64,000 nt of DNA from Pasteurellaceae bacterium Macca (lineage in GTDB: Bacteria > Pseudomonadota > Gammaproteobacteria > Enterobacterales > Pasteurellaceae), in the NCBI GenBank assembly GCA_023101485.1, contig LVZB01000001.1:1811267-1875266 (forward strand), read 5' to 3'. The number at the start of each line of letters is the position of its first letter. The stretch's first letter is position 1. Position numbers and translations under genes: made by a program. Shown here in pieces: positions 30,404 through 40,050 of this stretch. The notes below the pieces were generated by a model. The model was not told the DNA's origin, did no database searches, and worked only from the letters and a program-made list of their open reading frames with translations.

Positions 30404-31441
30404 GTGGCATTACTTGATATTCGACATTTAAGCATCGAAATTGACACCCCCACAGGGCGGGTGAAAATGGTCGATGACATCAACCTCACCATCGATAGTG
30501 GCGAAATTTGCGGATTAGTCGGGGAGTCTGGCTCGGGGAAAAGCCTGATCGCCAAAGTGATTTGTGGCTTAGTGAAAGAGGAGTGGATTATCACTGCCGA
30601 CCGTTTTCGCTTTAATGATATTGAACTGCTAAAACTCACTCCTCACCAACGGCGAAAACTTGTGGGGGATGATATTTCAATGATCTTCCAAGACCCACTC
30701 TCCTGCCTAGACCCAAGTGAGCGGATTGGCGAACAGCTTATTGAAACTATCCGCTTTAAAGGAAAATGGTGGCAACGTTTTGGCTGGAAAAAACGCAAAG
30801 CCATTGAGCTTTTGCACCGTGTTGGGATTAAAGATCATAAAGATATTATGGAGAGCTACCCCAGCGATCTCACCGAAGGCGAAGCCCAAAAAGTGACTAT
30901 TGCAATGGCAGTGGCGAATCAACCTCGCCTGTTAGTGGCAGATGAGCCAACGAATACCATGGAAGCCACCACCCAATTACAAATTTATCGGTTGCTATCG
31001 AGTATGAATAAAAACCTCGGCACGTCTATTCTCTTAGTGAGTAATGATATGGTGAGTATTCATAAATGGGTGGATGCTTTTAATGTCCTTTATTGCGGAC
31101 AAACCGTGGAAATTGCGAGTAAAGAAACCATTATGGAAACCCCTTTCCACCCTTATACCGCCGTGCTATTGCACAGCGTGCCCGATTTCTCCAAACCCCT
31201 TCCTTTTAAAGGGCGATTAAATACCCTCAAAGGCACCGTACCGATGCTACAAGAGATGCCTATTGGTTGCAGGCTCGGCCCTCGTTGCCCCTTTGCCCAG
31301 AAAAAATGCGTGCAAAAGCCCCCCCTACGGAAATTCCGCCAACACGAATTTGCCTGCCATTTCCCTATCAATTTCAAGGAGCAAAATTTCCTCCGCAAAG
31401 AGGAATTTACCCCCGTTGTGGTGGCAGAATCCGATAATTAG
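30404..31441 (+). CDS. sapD: Peptide ABC transporter ATP-binding protein SapD
   Basis: Cytoplasmic ATPase of the Sap importer; in enterobacteria SapD also supports Trk potassium uptake. The GTG start follows a GGGGAT ribosome site. The 345-aa protein has Walker A GESGSGKS (near 38), Walker [10 protein letters not shown] and the SapD-type signature LTEGEAQKV in place of LSGGQ. A C-terminal oligopeptide-transporter region with clustered cysteines ([15 protein letters not shown]) follows. The usual second ATPase gene, sapF, does not follow: only 90 bp of non-coding DNA precede cdaR. Confidence 0.92.
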   Translation: MALLDIRHLSIEIDTPTGRVKMVDDINLTIDSGEICGLVGESGSGKSLIAKVICGLVKEEWIITADRFRFNDIELLKLTPHQRRKLVGDDISMIFQDPLSCLDPSERIGEQLIETIRFKGKWWQRFGWKKRKAIELLHRVGIKDHKDIMESYPSDLTEGEAQKVTIAMAVANQPRLLVADEPTNTMEATTQLQIYRLLSSMNKNLGTSILLVSNDMVSIHKWVDAFNVLYCGQTVEIASKETIMETPFHPYTAVLLHSVPDFSKPLPFKGRLNTLKGTVPMLQEMPIGCRLGPRCPFAQKKCVQKPPLRKFRQHEFACHFPINFKEQNFLRKEEFTPVVVAESDN

Positions 31442-31447
31442 CCCATG

Positions 31448-31457
31448 ACAAGCGGTC
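31448..31457 (+). repeat. DNA uptake signal sequence (Apl type)
   Basis: Exact ACAAGCGGTC immediately after the sapD stop, followed by T6. Confidence 0.8.
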
Positions 31458-31492
31458 GTTTTTTGGCGAGATTTTGTCTTGGCTTCCGATAT

Positions 31493-31597
31493 TGAATAGG
31501 GAATGGGTAAAAATAACGAGAAGAGGGTGGTATGAAAATAAATCAACAAATTGCACAGAAAATTGTAAAACGTGCGATGCAAATTATTCCCTATTCA
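31493..31597. promoter_or_regulatory. 12-bp inverted repeat flanking the cdaR start
   Basis: TGAATAGGGAAT (31493-31504) is exactly mirrored by ATTCCCTATTCA (31586-31597). The arms straddle the ribosome site and start codon of cdaR. This could be an operator pair or an RNA stem hiding the start; function is unproven. Confidence 0.4.
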
Positions 31598-32623
31598 GTT
31601 AATGTGATGGATGAAAAAGGAATAATTATTGCCTCAGGTGATCCAAACCGCTTGCAACAACTCCATAGTGGTGCAGTGATGGCGTTACGCAAGAATCAAG
31701 CGATTGAGATTGATGAATCTCTCGTGACGGTATGGAAAAATGCGGTCAAAATAGGCATCAATTTACCTATTACTTATATGGGATCAAACGTTGGTGTCGT
31801 GGGGATTTCAGGACAACCGAATGAAGTTCGTCATTACACTGAATTTGTGAAAATGACCGCAGAACTGATTATTGAGCAGTCCGCACTCCTTGAAAAAGAG
31901 CGTTGGGATCGCCGTTATAAAGAAGAGTTTGTTCGACAGCTGATTTCAGGCAGTTTGGCACATCAACAAATCACCCAGCAGGCGAGCTTTTTCAATCTTG
32001 ATCCTAACAGTGCTTTTGCCGTTATTATCATTAAACTTACTCACCCCATTGCGGAAAATTTACAACAACTGATTGCCCATTTAGAGCATTATTACCCTCA
32101 CTTAGCCACCGCTGTCATTGATTTAGATAAAGTTATTCTATTACGCCCTCTTGAACAGATTTCCTTTTTGCGTAAGCCTAAACAACTTTCGCAATACTTG
32201 CCTAATGATTGCCGCTTAACCTATAAGATTGCCATTGGTTGTTTGGTTAAAACACTGTATCAAGCGCCCGTATCTTATCAAACGGCATTACAAAGTTTGC
32301 ATTATGGCGAAACCTTTCGCCCTAAAAAACAGGTTCTCTTTTTTGATGATGACAAATTACCCGCTTTACTTGGCGAATTTGGGCAATCTTGGCAGGCAGA
32401 ACAGCTGCTCGAACCGATTTATACATTACATCGTTTAGATGATAAACAGCAGCTATTTAAAACCTTACAATCTTATTTTTTAGCAAATTGTGATCTTGAT
32501 CACGCCGCGCAAACATTGTTTATTCATCCAAATACTTTACGTTATCGATTGGCTAAAATTGAACAGCTAACCACCTTATCTTTCAATAAGATAGAACAAA
32601 AATTTAGGGGCTGTCCTAGATAA
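31532..32623 (+). CDS. cdaR: Sugar diacid utilization regulator CdaR, 3' end truncated by an IS
   Basis: Transcription activator for glycerate/glucarate-type catabolism. It has an N-terminal diacid-sensing domain (about 1-135) and a C-terminal PucR-type helix-turn-helix (FIHPNTLRYRLAKIEQL). The IS element at 32607 replaces the natural end, so the protein now ends FRGCPR at 363 aa. Joining the DNA across the 8-bp duplication restores KFILYLGAKLF and a stop at 33393-33395, about 379 aa. The helix-turn-helix is intact, so activity may survive. In H. influenzae the same three genes cdaR, gntP and glxK are grouped. Confidence 0.88.
   Translation: MKINQQIAQKIVKRAMQIIPYSVNVMDEKGIIIASGDPNRLQQLHSGAVMALRKNQAIEIDESLVTVWKNAVKIGINLPITYMGSNVGVVGISGQPNEVRHYTEFVKMTAELIIEQSALLEKERWDRRYKEEFVRQLISGSLAHQQITQQASFFNLDPNSAFAVIIIKLTHPIAENLQQLIAHLEHYYPHLATAVIDLDKVILLRPLEQISFLRKPKQLSQYLPNDCRLTYKIAIGCLVKTLYQAPVSYQTALQSLHYGETFRPKKQVLFFDDDKLPALLGEFGQSWQAEQLLEPIYTLHRLDDKQQLFKTLQSYFLANCDLDHAAQTLFIHPNTLRYRLAKIEQLTTLSFNKIEQKFRGCPR
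32599..32606. repeat. Left target-site duplication of the IS
   Basis: AAAATTTA, repeated at 33326-33333 on the other side of the element. An 8-bp duplication is the size expected for the IS1595 family. Confidence 0.9.
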
Positions 32624-33325
32624 CGACTAAAAACTCGATTTGGGTTAAGATAGTCAAATGAGAAAAAGTCGTTTAAGTCAGCACAAACAAAATAAACTTA
32701 TTGAACTGTTTGTTGCAGGAGTTACAGCGAGAACTGCTGCTGAACTAGTGAATGTAAACAAGACAACTGCCGCTTACTATTTTCATCGCTTGCGATTTCT
32801 TATCTATCAAAACAGCCCACATTTGGAGATGTTTGATGGGGAAATAGAAGCCGATGAAAGCTATTTTGGTGGTACACGCAAAGGCAAGCGTGGACGTGGT
32901 GCAGCGGGTAAAACTGCGGTATTCGGGCTGTTGAAACGCAATGGCAAAGTTTATACTGTTGCCGTACCGAACACGCAATCCGCCACGTTGTTACCGATAA
33001 TTCGAGAACAAGTTAAGCCTGATAGCATTGTTTACACGGATTTCTATCGAAGTTATGATGTACTTGATGTGAGTGAATTTAATCATTTTCGTATCAACCA
33101 TAATACGCACTTTGCAGAAAAACAAAATCACATTAACGGAATTGAGAATTTCTGGAACCAAGCAAAACGCCATTTACGCAAATTTAATGGTATTCCCAAA
33201 GCTCATTTTGAGCTGTATTTGAAAGAATGTGAATGGCGTTTTAATCACAGTAACTTAAAGTCTCAAATTTCCTTTCTAAAACAATTAGTTAAAGAGAGTT
33301 TGGTCTAGTTATCTAGGACAGCCCC
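32607..33325 (+). mobile_element. IS1016-like insertion sequence (IS1595 family), 719 bp, intact
   Basis: Bounded by perfect 18-bp inverted repeats, GGGGCTGTCCTAGATAAC and its complement, and flanked by an 8-bp target duplication. It holds one intact transposase. The clean ends and duplication point to a recent insertion, here into the last codons of cdaR and 5' of gntP. Confidence 0.93.
32658..33308 (+). CDS. IS1595 family (IS1016-type) transposase
   Basis: DDE transposase of 216 aa. An N-terminal helix-turn-helix-like region (about 10-45) precedes the ISXO2-like catalytic domain. That domain shows IEADESYFGG (first acidic residue), VYTDFYRSY (second) and the NHINGIENFWNQAKRHL block with the final acidic residue. 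The reading frame is complete, so the element may be active. Confidence 0.93.
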   Translation: MRKSRLSQHKQNKLIELFVAGVTARTAAELVNVNKTTAAYYFHRLRFLIYQNSPHLEMFDGEIEADESYFGGTRKGKRGRGAAGKTAVFGLLKRNGKVYTVAVPNTQSATLLPIIREQVKPDSIVYTDFYRSYDVLDVSEFNHFRINHNTHFAEKQNHINGIENFWNQAKRHLRKFNGIPKAHFELYLKECEWRFNHSNLKSQISFLKQLVKESLV

Positions 33326-33333
33326 AAAATTTA
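33326..33333. repeat. Right target-site duplication of the IS
   Basis: AAAATTTA, identical to 32599-32606. Confidence 0.9.
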
Positions 33334-33395
33334 TCTTGTATTTAGGGGCTAAACTTTTTACACCTTTGTCAAAAGATGCAAAAAATAGCCCATAA
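33334..33395 (+). pseudogene. cdaR: Detached 3' end of cdaR
   Basis: In the frame continuous with cdaR before insertion this reads ILYLGAKLFTPLSKDAKNSP and then TAA at 33393-33395. It has no start of its own. Confidence 0.75.
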
Positions 33396-33484
33396 GGTCG
33401 CCTCTTTTTGGAAATTTAAACAAAGATTCTGAGAGAAAAAAGAAAATAATAGCGTTATTTCATCACCTAAAAAGGAGAATTCAA

Positions 33485-34747
33485 ATGACGACGGTTTCCG
33501 CCTTAGGGGCAATTGTTGCCCTCTCTGTTGCAATTTTACTTATTCTTAAAAAAGTGCCACCGGCTTATGGAATGCTTGTTGGTGCATTAACAGGTGGATT
33601 AGTAGGTGGCGCAGATTTAAGCCAAACAGTGAGTTTGATGATTGGTGGCGCACAAGGGATTACCACTGCGGTAATGCGAATTTTAGCCGCAGGGGTCTTA
33701 GCCGGCGTATTGATTGAGTCAGGGGCGGCTAACACGATCGCTGAAACTATTGTGAAAAAACTAGGGGAAACGCGCGTACTGTTAGCCTTAGTGCTTTCTA
33801 CCTTGATTTTAACCGCTGTGGGGGTGTTTATTGATGTGGCAGTGATTACAGTATCCCCGATTGCATTAGCCCTTGCGAAGCGGAGTAAGATCTCCAAAAT
33901 GGCGATTCTTTTAGCGATGATTGGGGGCGGAAAAGCAGGGAATTTGATGTCGCCCAATCCAAATGCCATTGCCGCTTCTGATGCTTTCCATTTACCTTTA
34001 ACTTCTGTGATGGCTGCGGGGATTATTCCGGCTATCTTTGGGTTGATATTCACCTACTTTCTCGCAAAACGTTTAATTCATAAAGGCACGATGGTGCAAG
34101 AAAATGAAGTGCTTGTGAAAGATGATAAAACGTTGCCTACTTTTTTACCCGCGATGATTGCACCTTTATGTGCGATTTTTCTCCTTGCCCTACGCCCTAT
34201 TGCAGGGATTAAAGTTGATCCGCTAATTGCCTTGCCACTTGGTGGCTTAGTCGGTGCATTAGCAATGGGAAAAATCCAACAGATTAACCAATTTGCTATC
34301 TCTGGCTTAGCCAAAATGTCTTCTGTGGCGATTATGTTACTTGGCACAGGGGCATTAGCCGGCATTATTTCGCATTCGGGATTAAAAGATGTGTTAATTG
34401 AAGGTTTAACTGCTTCGGGATTACCTTCTTACCTACTTGCACCGATTTCAGGGGCGTTGATGTCCCTTGCAACGGCTTCTACCACAGCAGGTACAGTGGT
34501 GGCATCAAATGTATTTAGTGCCACCTTATTAGAACTCGGTGTTTCAGCATTAGCCGGCGCGGCAATGATTCACGCCGGTGCAACGGTCTTTGATCATATG
34601 CCTCACGGCTCGTTCTTCCACGCTACTGGGGGAAGTATCAATATGGATATTAAAGAGCGCTTAAAATTGATTCCCTATGAAACGGCGGTTGGTTTAATTA
34701 TGGCGATTATTTCAACCCTTGTATTTGGCGTATTACAACTGTTTTAG
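33485..34747 (+). CDS. gntP: GntP-family permease, probably glycerate/gluconate:H+ symporter
   Basis: Inner-membrane secondary transporter of 420 residues with about 12 hydrophobic segments. Conserved blocks typical of the GntP group are GGGKAGNLMSPNPNAIA and HMPHGSFFHATGG. An AAAAAGGAG ribosome site precedes the ATG. It lies 9 bp before the glycerate kinase gene, so glycerate or a related hydroxy-acid is the likely substrate. The IS sits about 160 bp upstream and may alter expression. Confidence 0.88.
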   Translation: MTTVSALGAIVALSVAILLILKKVPPAYGMLVGALTGGLVGGADLSQTVSLMIGGAQGITTAVMRILAAGVLAGVLIESGAANTIAETIVKKLGETRVLLALVLSTLILTAVGVFIDVAVITVSPIALALAKRSKISKMAILLAMIGGGKAGNLMSPNPNAIAASDAFHLPLTSVMAAGIIPAIFGLIFTYFLAKRLIHKGTMVQENEVLVKDDKTLPTFLPAMIAPLCAIFLLALRPIAGIKVDPLIALPLGGLVGALAMGKIQQINQFAISGLAKMSSVAIMLLGTGALAGIISHSGLKDVLIEGLTASGLPSYLLAPISGALMSLATASTTAGTVVASNVFSATLLELGVSALAGAAMIHAGATVFDHMPHGSFFHATGGSINMDIKERLKLIPYETAVGLIMAIISTLVFGVLQLF

Positions 34748-34756
34748 GAGCAAATT

Positions 34757-35890
34757 ATGCACATTCTTATCGCCCCCGATTCGTTTAAAGAAAGCCTGAC
34801 AGCCCTTGAAGTAGCGCAATCGATTGAAATCGGTCTAAAACGCATTTTGCCGAATGCAACATTTGAAAACGTCCCAATGGCAGACGGTGGGGAGGGCTCG
34901 GTGCAATCCCTTGTGGATGCTACGGCAGGATCGCTGATTGAAACCGAAGTAACCGCCCCTTTGGGCAATAAAGTGAAAGCAACCTTTGGGCTATCGGGGG
35001 ATGGAACAACGGCGTTTATTGAAATGGCGAGTGCATCAGGGCTACATCTTGTGCCGATGTTGCAACGTAATCCACTAAAAACCACTAGTTACGGTACAGG
35101 CGAGTTGATTAAAAAAGCCTTAGATCTCGGCGTTAAAAAACTGATTTTGGGCATTGGTGGCAGTGCAACGAATGACGGTGGGGTGGGAATGCTCCAAGCC
35201 CTTGGAATGGATTTTTTAGATAAACAAGGGAAAACGATTCCCTTTGGTGGTGAAGCCCTTGCTCAAATTGCGTGCATTTCTTCAACACATTTAGATAGCC
35301 GTTTAGCTCAAATTGAGATTGAAGTGGCGTGCGATGTGGATAATCCTCTCTATGGCGAACGAGGGGCGGCTACGATTTTTGCGCCACAAAAAGGGGCAAC
35401 GCCTGAAATGGTTGAAGTGTTAGATCACGCCTTGATTCATTTTGCTCACCAAGTTTCTCAACATATTGGCATTGATATTGCACATCAAGCAGGTGCTGGG
35501 GCAGCTGGCGGAATGGGGGGCGGATTGCTACTATTACCGAATGTTCGGCTTCAATCAGGGGTGCAAATTTTAATTAACGCCACAGGGTTAAGGGAAAAAG
35601 TCGCCAAGGCGGATCTTGTGATTACAGGGGAGGGCAGAATGGATGCTCAATCCATTGCCGGTAAAACGCCTATCGGGGTCGCAAAATTGGCTAAGCAGTT
35701 TGGTAAGCCAGTCATTGCGGTGGTGGGGAGTTTAAGGGAGGATTATACGGTGGTGTATGATCACGGCATTGATGCCGTTTTCCCGATTATCCGCCAAATC
35801 GATAACCTTGAAAGCACGTTATTGAAAGGGCGAGAGAATTTGATTTCTACGGCAGAAAATATCGCTCGCTTAATTCAGTTAATGCCTTGA
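34757..35890 (+). CDS. glxK: Glycerate kinase
   Basis: Phosphorylates D-glycerate, feeding it into lower glycolysis (the GarK/GlxK type forms 2-phosphoglycerate). The 377-aa protein shows the family start IAPDSFKESLTALEVA, the glycine-rich GIGGSATNDGG and VITGEGRMDAQS. Full length. It is co-directional with gntP and likely in the same transcript, with cdaR as regulator. Confidence 0.93.
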   Translation: MHILIAPDSFKESLTALEVAQSIEIGLKRILPNATFENVPMADGGEGSVQSLVDATAGSLIETEVTAPLGNKVKATFGLSGDGTTAFIEMASASGLHLVPMLQRNPLKTTSYGTGELIKKALDLGVKKLILGIGGSATNDGGVGMLQALGMDFLDKQGKTIPFGGEALAQIACISSTHLDSRLAQIEIEVACDVDNPLYGERGAATIFAPQKGATPEMVEVLDHALIHFAHQVSQHIGIDIAHQAGAGAAGGMGGGLLLLPNVRLQSGVQILINATGLREKVAKADLVITGEGRMDAQSIAGKTPIGVAKLAKQFGKPVIAVVGSLREDYTVVYDHGIDAVFPIIRQIDNLESTLLKGRENLISTAENIARLIQLMP

Positions 35891-35943
35891 TTCGAAGAAT
35901 TGAGAGAAAGAGATATTTTATAATCTAGCTATCTATAAATAGA

Positions 35944-35968
35944 AAAAGCGAGCTTAAAGCTCGCTTTT
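35944..35968. terminator. Bidirectional terminator between glxK and tsf
   Basis: AAAAGCGAGC (35944-35953) pairs with GCTCGCTTTT (35959-35968), with A-runs on one side and T-runs on the other. It can serve the converging glxK and tsf transcripts. Confidence 0.85.
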
Positions 35969-35988
35969 CTTCTCTTTTTCCGTAGAAA

Positions 35989-36840
35989 TTATGCGTTACC
36001 GCCAGTGATTTTCGCCACTTCTGCTGCGAAATCTTCTTCTACTTTCTCGATACCTTCACCCACTTCTAAACGAATGAAGTTAGAAACCGAGGTATTCACT
36101 GATTTTAAGTAGCTACCTACAGATTGTGATGGATCCATAACAAATGCTTGACCGGTTAATGAGACTTCACCAGTGAATTTCGCCATACGGCCTTCAACCA
36201 TTTTCTCTGCGATCTCTTTTGGTTTGCCAGAGTTCATTGCGATTTCGATTTGAATTTCACGCTCTTTAGCAACAACATCAGCAGAAACATCTTCTGGGTT
36301 TACGAATTCTGGTTTAGAGGCTGCAACGTGCATTGCAACTTTTTTGAGTTCTTCTTCTGAACCTTGACCTGCAACTAACACACCGATTTTCGCGCCGTGT
36401 AAGTATTGTGCAATCACATCGCCATCTAAGAATTGAACACGACGAATGTTCATGTTCTCACCGATTTTAGCCACTAATGCAACACGTTTTTCTTCAAATT
36501 GTGCTGCTAATGCTTCGATAGTGATACCTTTGTTAGCTGCTGCATAGTCTGCAACTTCGTTCGCTAAACCTAAGAAACCGGCATCTTTTGCCACGAAGTC
36601 AGTTTGGCAGTTCATTTCAACTAATACGCCAAAGCCGTTTGCAACACGAGCAAGGATAACGCCTTCTGCCGCAATGTTACCTGCTTTTTTCGCTGCTTTT
36701 GCTTGACCTGATTTACGCATATTGTCGATAGCAAGTTCGATATCACCGTTTGCTTCTACTAACGCTTTTTTACATTCCATCATACCTGCGCCTGTACGCT
36801 CACGCAGTTCTTTTACTAATGCCGCTGTAATTTCAGCCAT
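35989..36840 (-). CDS. tsf: Translation elongation factor Ts
   Basis: Guanine nucleotide exchange factor for EF-Tu. The 283-aa product begins [21 protein letters not shown] (the UBA-like N-terminal domain). It carries the diagnostic CQTDFVAKD motif near residue 80 that contacts EF-Tu. An AGAGGAA ribosome site precedes the ATG. It is the second gene of rpsB-tsf. Confidence 0.97.
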   Translation of the reverse strand: MAEITAALVKELRERTGAGMMECKKALVEANGDIELAIDNMRKSGQAKAAKKAGNIAAEGVILARVANGFGVLVEMNCQTDFVAKDAGFLGLANEVADYAAANKGITIEALAAQFEEKRVALVAKIGENMNIRRVQFLDGDVIAQYLHGAKIGVLVAGQGSEEELKKVAMHVAASKPEFVNPEDVSADVVAKEREIQIEIAMNSGKPKEIAEKMVEGRMAKFTGEVSLTGQAFVMDPSQSVGSYLKSVNTSVSNFIRLEVGEGIEKVEEDFAAEVAKITGGNA

Positions 36841-36859
36841 TTTAGATTCCTCTTAATTG

Positions 36860-36892
36860 AAAAAAGAAAGCAGGGAGAAAATCGCCCTGCTT
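36860..36892 (-). terminator. Intergenic attenuator/terminator between rpsB and tsf
   Basis: On the minus strand AAGCAGGG and CCCTGCTT form an 8-bp stem (36868-36892) followed by TTCTTTTTT. Partial termination here would set the S2:EF-Ts ratio, as is known for E. coli rpsB-tsf. Confidence 0.75.
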
Positions 36893-36933
36893 CACAATGT
36901 TATGAATTGTTTTAAGGGCTTGCCTTATAACGA

Positions 36934-37656
36934 TTATTCAGCCGCTGCTTCTGGTGCGATTTCCGCTTCCACTTCTTGGCCACGACCTTCTTTGATTGCA
37001 GCAACAGCAACATCAACATAAAGTTGAATTGCACGAGCTGCATCGTCATTACCTGGGATAACGTAGTTCACGCCGTCTGGGCTTGCGTTAGTATCAACGA
37101 TAGCAAAAACAGGGATACCTAAGTTGTTTGCTTCTTTGATTGCGATGTGTTCATAGTCTGCACCGATAACAAAGATTGCATCAGGAAGACCTGCCATATC
37201 TTTGATACCGCCTAAGCTTAATTCTAATTTTTCAAGCTCACGGGTACGCATTAACGCTTCTTTCTTGGTGATTTTCTCGAAAGTGCCGTCCTGCGTTTGT
37301 GCTTCTAAATCTTTTAAACGTTTGATTGATTGACGAACGGTTTTCCAGTTAGTCAACATACCACCTAACCAACGGTGGTTAACGTAGAATTGTTGGCTCT
37401 CTACTGCTGCTGCTTTAACGGCATCAGATGCTGCACGTTTGGTACCAACGAAAAGAATTTTACCGTTGTTGCTTGCAATACGGGTTAATTCCGCAAGTGC
37501 TTCGTTGAATAATGGTAATGTTTTCTCTAAGTTGATGATATGAACACCGTTACGCGCACCGAAAATGAATGGTTTCATTTTTGGGTTCCAGTAACGAGTT
37601 TGGTGACCGAAGTGAACGCCTGCGTTAAGCATATCGCGCATAGATACTTGTGCCAT
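36934..37656 (-). CDS. rpsB: 30S ribosomal protein S2
   Basis: Small-subunit protein S2, 240 aa. The open frame extends upstream to 37743, but the true start is ATG 37654-37656: it gives [18 protein letters not shown] and follows AAGGAA at the right distance. The signature [19 protein letters not shown] is present. The preceding leader (37657-37790) is long enough for S2 autoregulation, though I see no certain motif. Co-transcribed with tsf. Confidence 0.97.
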   Translation of the reverse strand: MAQVSMRDMLNAGVHFGHQTRYWNPKMKPFIFGARNGVHIINLEKTLPLFNEALAELTRIASNNGKILFVGTKRAASDAVKAAAVESQQFYVNHRWLGGMLTNWKTVRQSIKRLKDLEAQTQDGTFEKITKKEALMRTRELEKLELSLGGIKDMAGLPDAIFVIGADYEHIAIKEANNLGIPVFAIVDTNASPDGVNYVIPGNDDAARAIQLYVDVAVAAIKEGRGQEVEAEIAPEAAAE

Positions 37657-37794
37657 AAGAAAGTTCCTTTTGTGTTGTTCCGCTTGACTTAGCGGAAGGG
37701 TTTTGCCTCTACATACCCTTAATATCGACTGATTGCTCAGCACCCCGATAGTAAGTTATTGATATGTATGTGATTTTGGGTTAATAAATATAAA

Positions 37795-37829
37795 CGTTTT
37801 TGCACCGTCCAATGAACAGTGCAAAAACG
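37795..37829 (-). terminator. Hairpin downstream of glmU
   Basis: CGTTTTTGCAC (37795-37805) and GTGCAAAAACG (37819-37829) form a perfect 11-bp dyad with a 13-nt loop. On the minus strand TTTATATTTATT follows, so it can end glmU transcription ahead of the rpsB promoter. Confidence 0.65.
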
Positions 37830-37909
37830 GTCGGGATTCTACTGAAAAAATAAACAAAAAGCGAGAAGAATTTACCGCAAGCGGTGAGATTTTTCTGAAA
37901 ATTTGTTGT

Positions 37910-39274
37910 TTATTTTTTCTTGGTTGGACGTTGCCAACCGGTGATGTGACGTTGCGCTACTCGGCTGATGACTAATTCATTCTCGGCAACATCTTTGGTG
38001 ATTGTTGCCCCTGCCCCAATGGTTGCACCACTGGCTATGGTTACCGGTGCGACTAATTGGCTGTCTGAACCGACAAAAACATTATCCCCGATAATGGTTT
38101 TAAACTTGTTTGCACCGTCATAATTACAGGTAATGACACCCGCACCGATATTACAATTTTCCCCGACTTCGGCATCGCCAACATAAGTTAAGTGATTGAC
38201 TTTTGAACCCACACCAACTTCGGCGTTTTTAATTTCCACAAAATTACCAACGTGTGTTGAATCGGCTAATTTTGTGCCAGGGCGTAAGCGAGAGAAAGGT
38301 CCAATTTTCACCTCAACGCCGACTACCGTGTCTTCTAAAACAGAGTAGGGCTTAATTTCAACATTGTCGCCAATTTCGCAGTTTTTCAACACACACCCTG
38401 CCCCGATTTTTACGCCGTTACCGAGTTTCACGTTCCCTTCTAAAATCACATTGATATCAATTTCGACATCTTTGCCGTGTTGAAGCTCACCACGAAGGTC
38501 AAAGCGGTTTGGATCAATTAACGTCACGCCGGCAAGGAGTAACTGTTCCCCTTGTCTTTTTTGATAATAACGCTCTAAGGCAGCCAGTTGCAGGCGATTA
38601 TTCGCCCCTTCCACTTCCATAAGATCCGTAGCTTGTACCGCTTGCACTTGGAAACCATCACGATTTGCCATGGCGATAATATCCGTAATATAAAATTCCC
38701 CTTGGGCATTGTTATTATCAAGTTGGGCTAACCACTTCTTAAAGCTCGCACCGCTAGCAACCATCACACCCGTGTTGATCTCTTGGATTTTCAGCTCTTC
38801 TGGGCTGGCATCTTTTTGTTCGACAATGCCCACGACAGTGCCATTTTCACGCAAAATACGCCCGTAGCCCGTCGGGTTATCCAATACCACCGTGAGTAGT
38901 GCAATGCCGTTTTCCGGTTTTGCTTGGATCAATTTTTCCAAGGTTGCGGAGGTAATTAAAGGTGCATCGCCGTAGAGCATCAGAATATTTTCATCATCCG
39001 CAAAGAAAGGGGCGGCTTGTTGCATTGCATGGCCTGTGCCTAACTGTTCTGCTTGTAACACCCAATTCACCGGCTCGGCACTTAAACGCTGTTGTAACAG
39101 TTCGCCACCATGGCCGTAAATTAAATGAATCTGTTTGGCAGAAAGTTGTTTTGCAGTATCGATAACGTGTTTTACCATCGGCTTGCCTGCAATGGGGTGT
39201 AACACTTTGGGTAAATCGGAATACATCCGCGTGCCTTTGCCGGCGGCGAGGATCACAACGCTTAATGCGGTCAT
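37910..39274 (-). CDS. glmU: Bifunctional N-acetylglucosamine-1-phosphate uridyltransferase / glucosamine-1-phosphate acetyltransferase
   Basis: Makes UDP-GlcNAc for peptidoglycan and lipid A in two steps. The 454-aa protein has an N-terminal pyrophosphorylase domain ([12 protein letters not shown], then LYGDAPLI) and a C-terminal left-handed beta-helix (hexapeptide repeats, about 250-454). The helix carries acetyl-CoA-binding motifs ([12 protein letters not shown]). Full length. It is divergent from yihI. Confidence 0.96.
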   Translation of the reverse strand: MTALSVVILAAGKGTRMYSDLPKVLHPIAGKPMVKHVIDTAKQLSAKQIHLIYGHGGELLQQRLSAEPVNWVLQAEQLGTGHAMQQAAPFFADDENILMLYGDAPLITSATLEKLIQAKPENGIALLTVVLDNPTGYGRILRENGTVVGIVEQKDASPEELKIQEINTGVMVASGASFKKWLAQLDNNNAQGEFYITDIIAMANRDGFQVQAVQATDLMEVEGANNRLQLAALERYYQKRQGEQLLLAGVTLIDPNRFDLRGELQHGKDVEIDINVILEGNVKLGNGVKIGAGCVLKNCEIGDNVEIKPYSVLEDTVVGVEVKIGPFSRLRPGTKLADSTHVGNFVEIKNAEVGVGSKVNHLTYVGDAEVGENCNIGAGVITCNYDGANKFKTIIGDNVFVGSDSQLVAPVTIASGATIGAGATITKDVAENELVISRVAQRHITGWQRPTKKK

Positions 39275-39357
39275 AAAATATCCTTTTATGTGAGAAAAAA
39301 ATCGCGCTATTGTAAGGGAGCGTTACTGAAATGAAAAGGGATAATCCCAAAGGGCAG

Positions 39358-39367
39358 ACAAGCGGTC
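39358..39367 (+). repeat. DNA uptake signal sequence (Apl type)
   Basis: Exact ACAAGCGGTC in the glmU-yihI intergenic region, followed by T-rich sequence and AATTTGCA. Confidence 0.8.
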
Positions 39368-39462
39368 ATTTTTATCTGAAAATTTGCACCGATAATCTAA
39401 TGCCCCACGGCGTACAGTTGTGATACAATCTCGCCTTATTTTAGTTTGAACATTGAAAAATT

Positions 39463-40041
39463 ATGAGTCGTGAAAAGAAAAGTCGCCGTTTAACCGACAT
39501 TATGCCCCAACGTAAGACCGATAAATCGAAAGAAATGCCCCTCCAAAGGCCTTCAAAAAATCGTAAGCCAACCCGTTATGAGTTAGATCAGCAAGCCCGT
39601 GAAGAGAAGAAAAAGCGTAAGCACAAAGGGCTACCTTCGGGTAATCGTGCAAATGAAATGGCGGATCAGAAAAAGAAAGCCGTGAAAGAGCAAAAAGATC
39701 CTCGCATCGGCAGTCGCAAAAAAGTGCCTTTAATGGTGGAGTTTGTTAATCAGCCAGAAAAAGGCAAAACCATTCAACCTGTGCCGGTGAAAGTGGAGGA
39801 AAAACCACGTCTGAGCCCAGAAGTAGAGTTAGCGCAGTTAGAAAATAACGAGTGCTTAAACCAATTACTCGATGAGTTAGAGGCAGGGAAAACCCTTTCA
39901 GCCGAAGATCAACGTTTTGTTGATGAGTGTTTAGATCGTGTCCATGAATTGATGACCGAGCTTGGCATTGAAGATGAAGAAGAGGATACCGAAGCGTTAT
40001 TACGTCAATTTGAAACTCTTGACATTAACAAATTCCGCTAA
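39463..40041 (+). CDS. yihI: Der GTPase-activating protein YihI
   Basis: Stimulates GTP hydrolysis of Der and so tunes late 50S assembly. The 192-aa protein has a very basic, Lys/Arg-rich N-terminal half ([31 protein letters not shown]). Its acidic C-terminal helical half ends in [19 protein letters not shown], as in the family. A TACAAT -10-like box lies at 39424-39429. It is followed after 9 bp by the DUF2489-like gene and then hemN. Confidence 0.9.
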   Translation: MSREKKSRRLTDIMPQRKTDKSKEMPLQRPSKNRKPTRYELDQQAREEKKKRKHKGLPSGNRANEMADQKKKAVKEQKDPRIGSRKKVPLMVEFVNQPEKGKTIQPVPVKVEEKPRLSPEVELAQLENNECLNQLLDELEAGKTLSAEDQRFVDECLDRVHELMTELGIEDEEEDTEALLRQFETLDINKFR

Positions 40042-40050
40042 TTTTTGAAT

